From positions 1 to 5,262 of the forward strand of contig JAGWTK010000308.1 of NCBI GenBank assembly GCA_028876035.1: a stretch of DNA of 5,262 bases, in the 5' to 3' direction. The DNA is from Bacteroidota bacterium (lineage in GTDB: Bacteria > Bacteroidota > Bacteroidia > Chitinophagales > Chitinophagaceae). The stretch's first letter is position 1. Each line of letters begins with the position of its first letter. Position numbers and translations under genes: made by a program. A model generated the notes under the pieces. It was given only the letters and a program-made list of their open reading frames with translations. It did not search any database and had not been told where the DNA came from. Below, one piece after another: positions 4,746-5,262 of this stretch.

Positions 4746-5114
4746 CTATTGCTGTCGTGCGGGGGTATCATCTGCCCGCCAAATCCGGAGATACCAATAG
4801 ATGGGCATCCCGATTGTTCCAACGAATATAAACACCAGTATCCAAACAATTCTTTCATTGCTGCTGACCAGGCCGTTGTTGATGGCATGAACGATAAAAT
4901 ATATTAGCAGGCCCAGGTGCAGCAGGCCGAGTATCACCGACATCAGTACGATCCAAAGGAAATTTCCTAAAATCCATTCCTGCGCCATCTGCTCGTCGCC
5001 CCCGCTCCTGATCATGCCAATGAAAAAGGAGAAAAAGCTGGCAAGAAATACGATGGTCAGTACAATGGGCAGCAGGGTGAGTATACCCAGCAGCAGTTTC
5101 CTGGATTTGGTCAT
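4746..5114 (-). CDS. Small membrane protein with three predicted helices, function unknown
   Basis: A 122-residue hydrophobic protein. Predicted membrane segments lie at about residues 8-34, 49-77 and 88-109, with a short charged loop (SGGDEQMAQE) after the first and a hydrophilic C-terminal tail (RADDTPARQQ). The stretch NNGLVSSNERIVWILVFIFV followed by G-x-x-x-Y-W-Y and I-W-R resembles the last part of many uncharacterised Bacteroidota membrane proteins and, loosely, the PLDc_N (phospholipase D-nuclease N-terminal) membrane domain. That likeness is from memory and is weak. The ATG at 5114 is the first in frame and is followed by basic residues before the first helix. It is read in the same direction as the DUF1080 gene 22 bases downstream, so co-transcription is likely. 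Confidence 0.85.
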   Translation of the reverse strand: MTKSRKLLLGILTLLPIVLTIVFLASFFSFFIGMIRSGGDEQMAQEWILGNFLWIVLMSVILGLLHLGLLIYFIVHAINNGLVSSNERIVWILVFIFVGTIGMPIYWYLRIWRADDTPARQQ

Positions 5115-5128
5115 AAACAGGTTTTGCA

Positions 5129-5136
5129 GAAAGTTA
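5129..5136 (-). promoter_or_regulatory. Weak -7 element candidate for the minus-strand pair
   Basis: On the minus strand the bases read TAACTTTC, one mismatch from the Bacteroidota TAnnTTTG, 14 bases before the ATG at 5114. No exact TTG lies at the right distance upstream; GTG and TTC are the nearest. The expected leader would be very short. Confidence 0.25.
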
Positions 5137-5182
5137 GTAAAAATGGCGGATTCGCACGAAGCTGCTGTCTGTTAAAATCCCC

Positions 5183-5190
5183 TATCTTCA
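5183..5190 (+). promoter_or_regulatory. Weak -7 element candidate for the rightmost gene
   Basis: TATCTTCA resembles TATCTTTG, a frequent form of the Bacteroidota -7 box, 18 bases before the ATG at 5209. No TTG is present at the usual -33 distance, only CTG. Confidence 0.35.
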
Positions 5191-5208
5191 ATCCATAATA
5201 TCAACGCT

Positions 5209-5262
5209 ATGCCAACGCTTCTCTTAAACTATTGGTGGGTCATTATCCTCATTTTTATCTTT
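5209..5262 (+). CDS. N-terminus of a probable membrane protein (3' partial)
   Basis: An ATG at 5209 opens a frame with 18 codons to the window edge, MPTLLLNYWWVIILIFIF. After a short start it is almost wholly hydrophobic and would form a first transmembrane helix or a signal anchor. It is divergent from the small membrane protein at 4746-5114 with a 94-base spacer, which fits a real gene start. The family cannot be named from this fragment. Confidence 0.6.
   Translation, partial: MPTLLLNYWWVIILIFIF

Overview
The window looks like chromosomal DNA of a Bacteroidota bacterium, most likely of the Chitinophagaceae/Chitinophagales type. The reasons are a type IX secretion (T9SS) type A sorting domain at the end of the first protein, A/T-rich start contexts without Shine-Dalgarno sequences, promoter-like TTG/TAnnTTTG pairs, a secreted DUF1080 protein, and roughly even base composition. 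The family-level placement is an inference.

Layout. (1) 1-537 (+) is the 3' end of a secreted, cysteine-containing T9SS cargo protein, closed by a textbook terminator (557-587). (2) 762-1217 (+) is a SlyD-like FKBP peptidyl-prolyl isomerase, also closed by a strong terminator (1237-1272). (3) 1273-1618 is intergenic cassette A, a mosaic of degenerate period-7 and period-8 tandem repeats. (4) 1601-2482 (-) is a CPBP-family membrane metalloprotease whose last codons lie inside the repeat array. (5) 2527-3777 (+) is peptidase T, divergent from the CPBP gene across a 44-bp spacer. (6) 3778-4124 is intergenic cassette B, built of the same modules in the same order as cassette A. (7) 4124-4723 (-) is a secreted DUF1080 (3-keto-disaccharide hydrolase-like) protein, probably co-transcribed behind (8) 4746-5114 (-), a small three-helix membrane protein. 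(9) 5209-5262 (+) is the start of another membrane protein, divergent from the pair and cut by the window edge.

The genes are mostly unrelated housekeeping or envelope functions: protein folding, peptide breakdown, membrane proteolysis, extracellular sugar chemistry. They do not form one pathway. The most unusual content is the pair of intergenic cassettes. Both sit between convergent genes. Both start with octamers like GTGGAAAT and pass through heptad arrays and a conserved TACGAAG-N-ATTGCAC core. Both finish in a GACTA-type heptad array that runs into, or abuts, the stop codon of the minus-strand gene on the right. The arrays offer stop codons in all three frames on that gene's strand. No CRISPR array, RNA gene, transposase or phage gene was seen.
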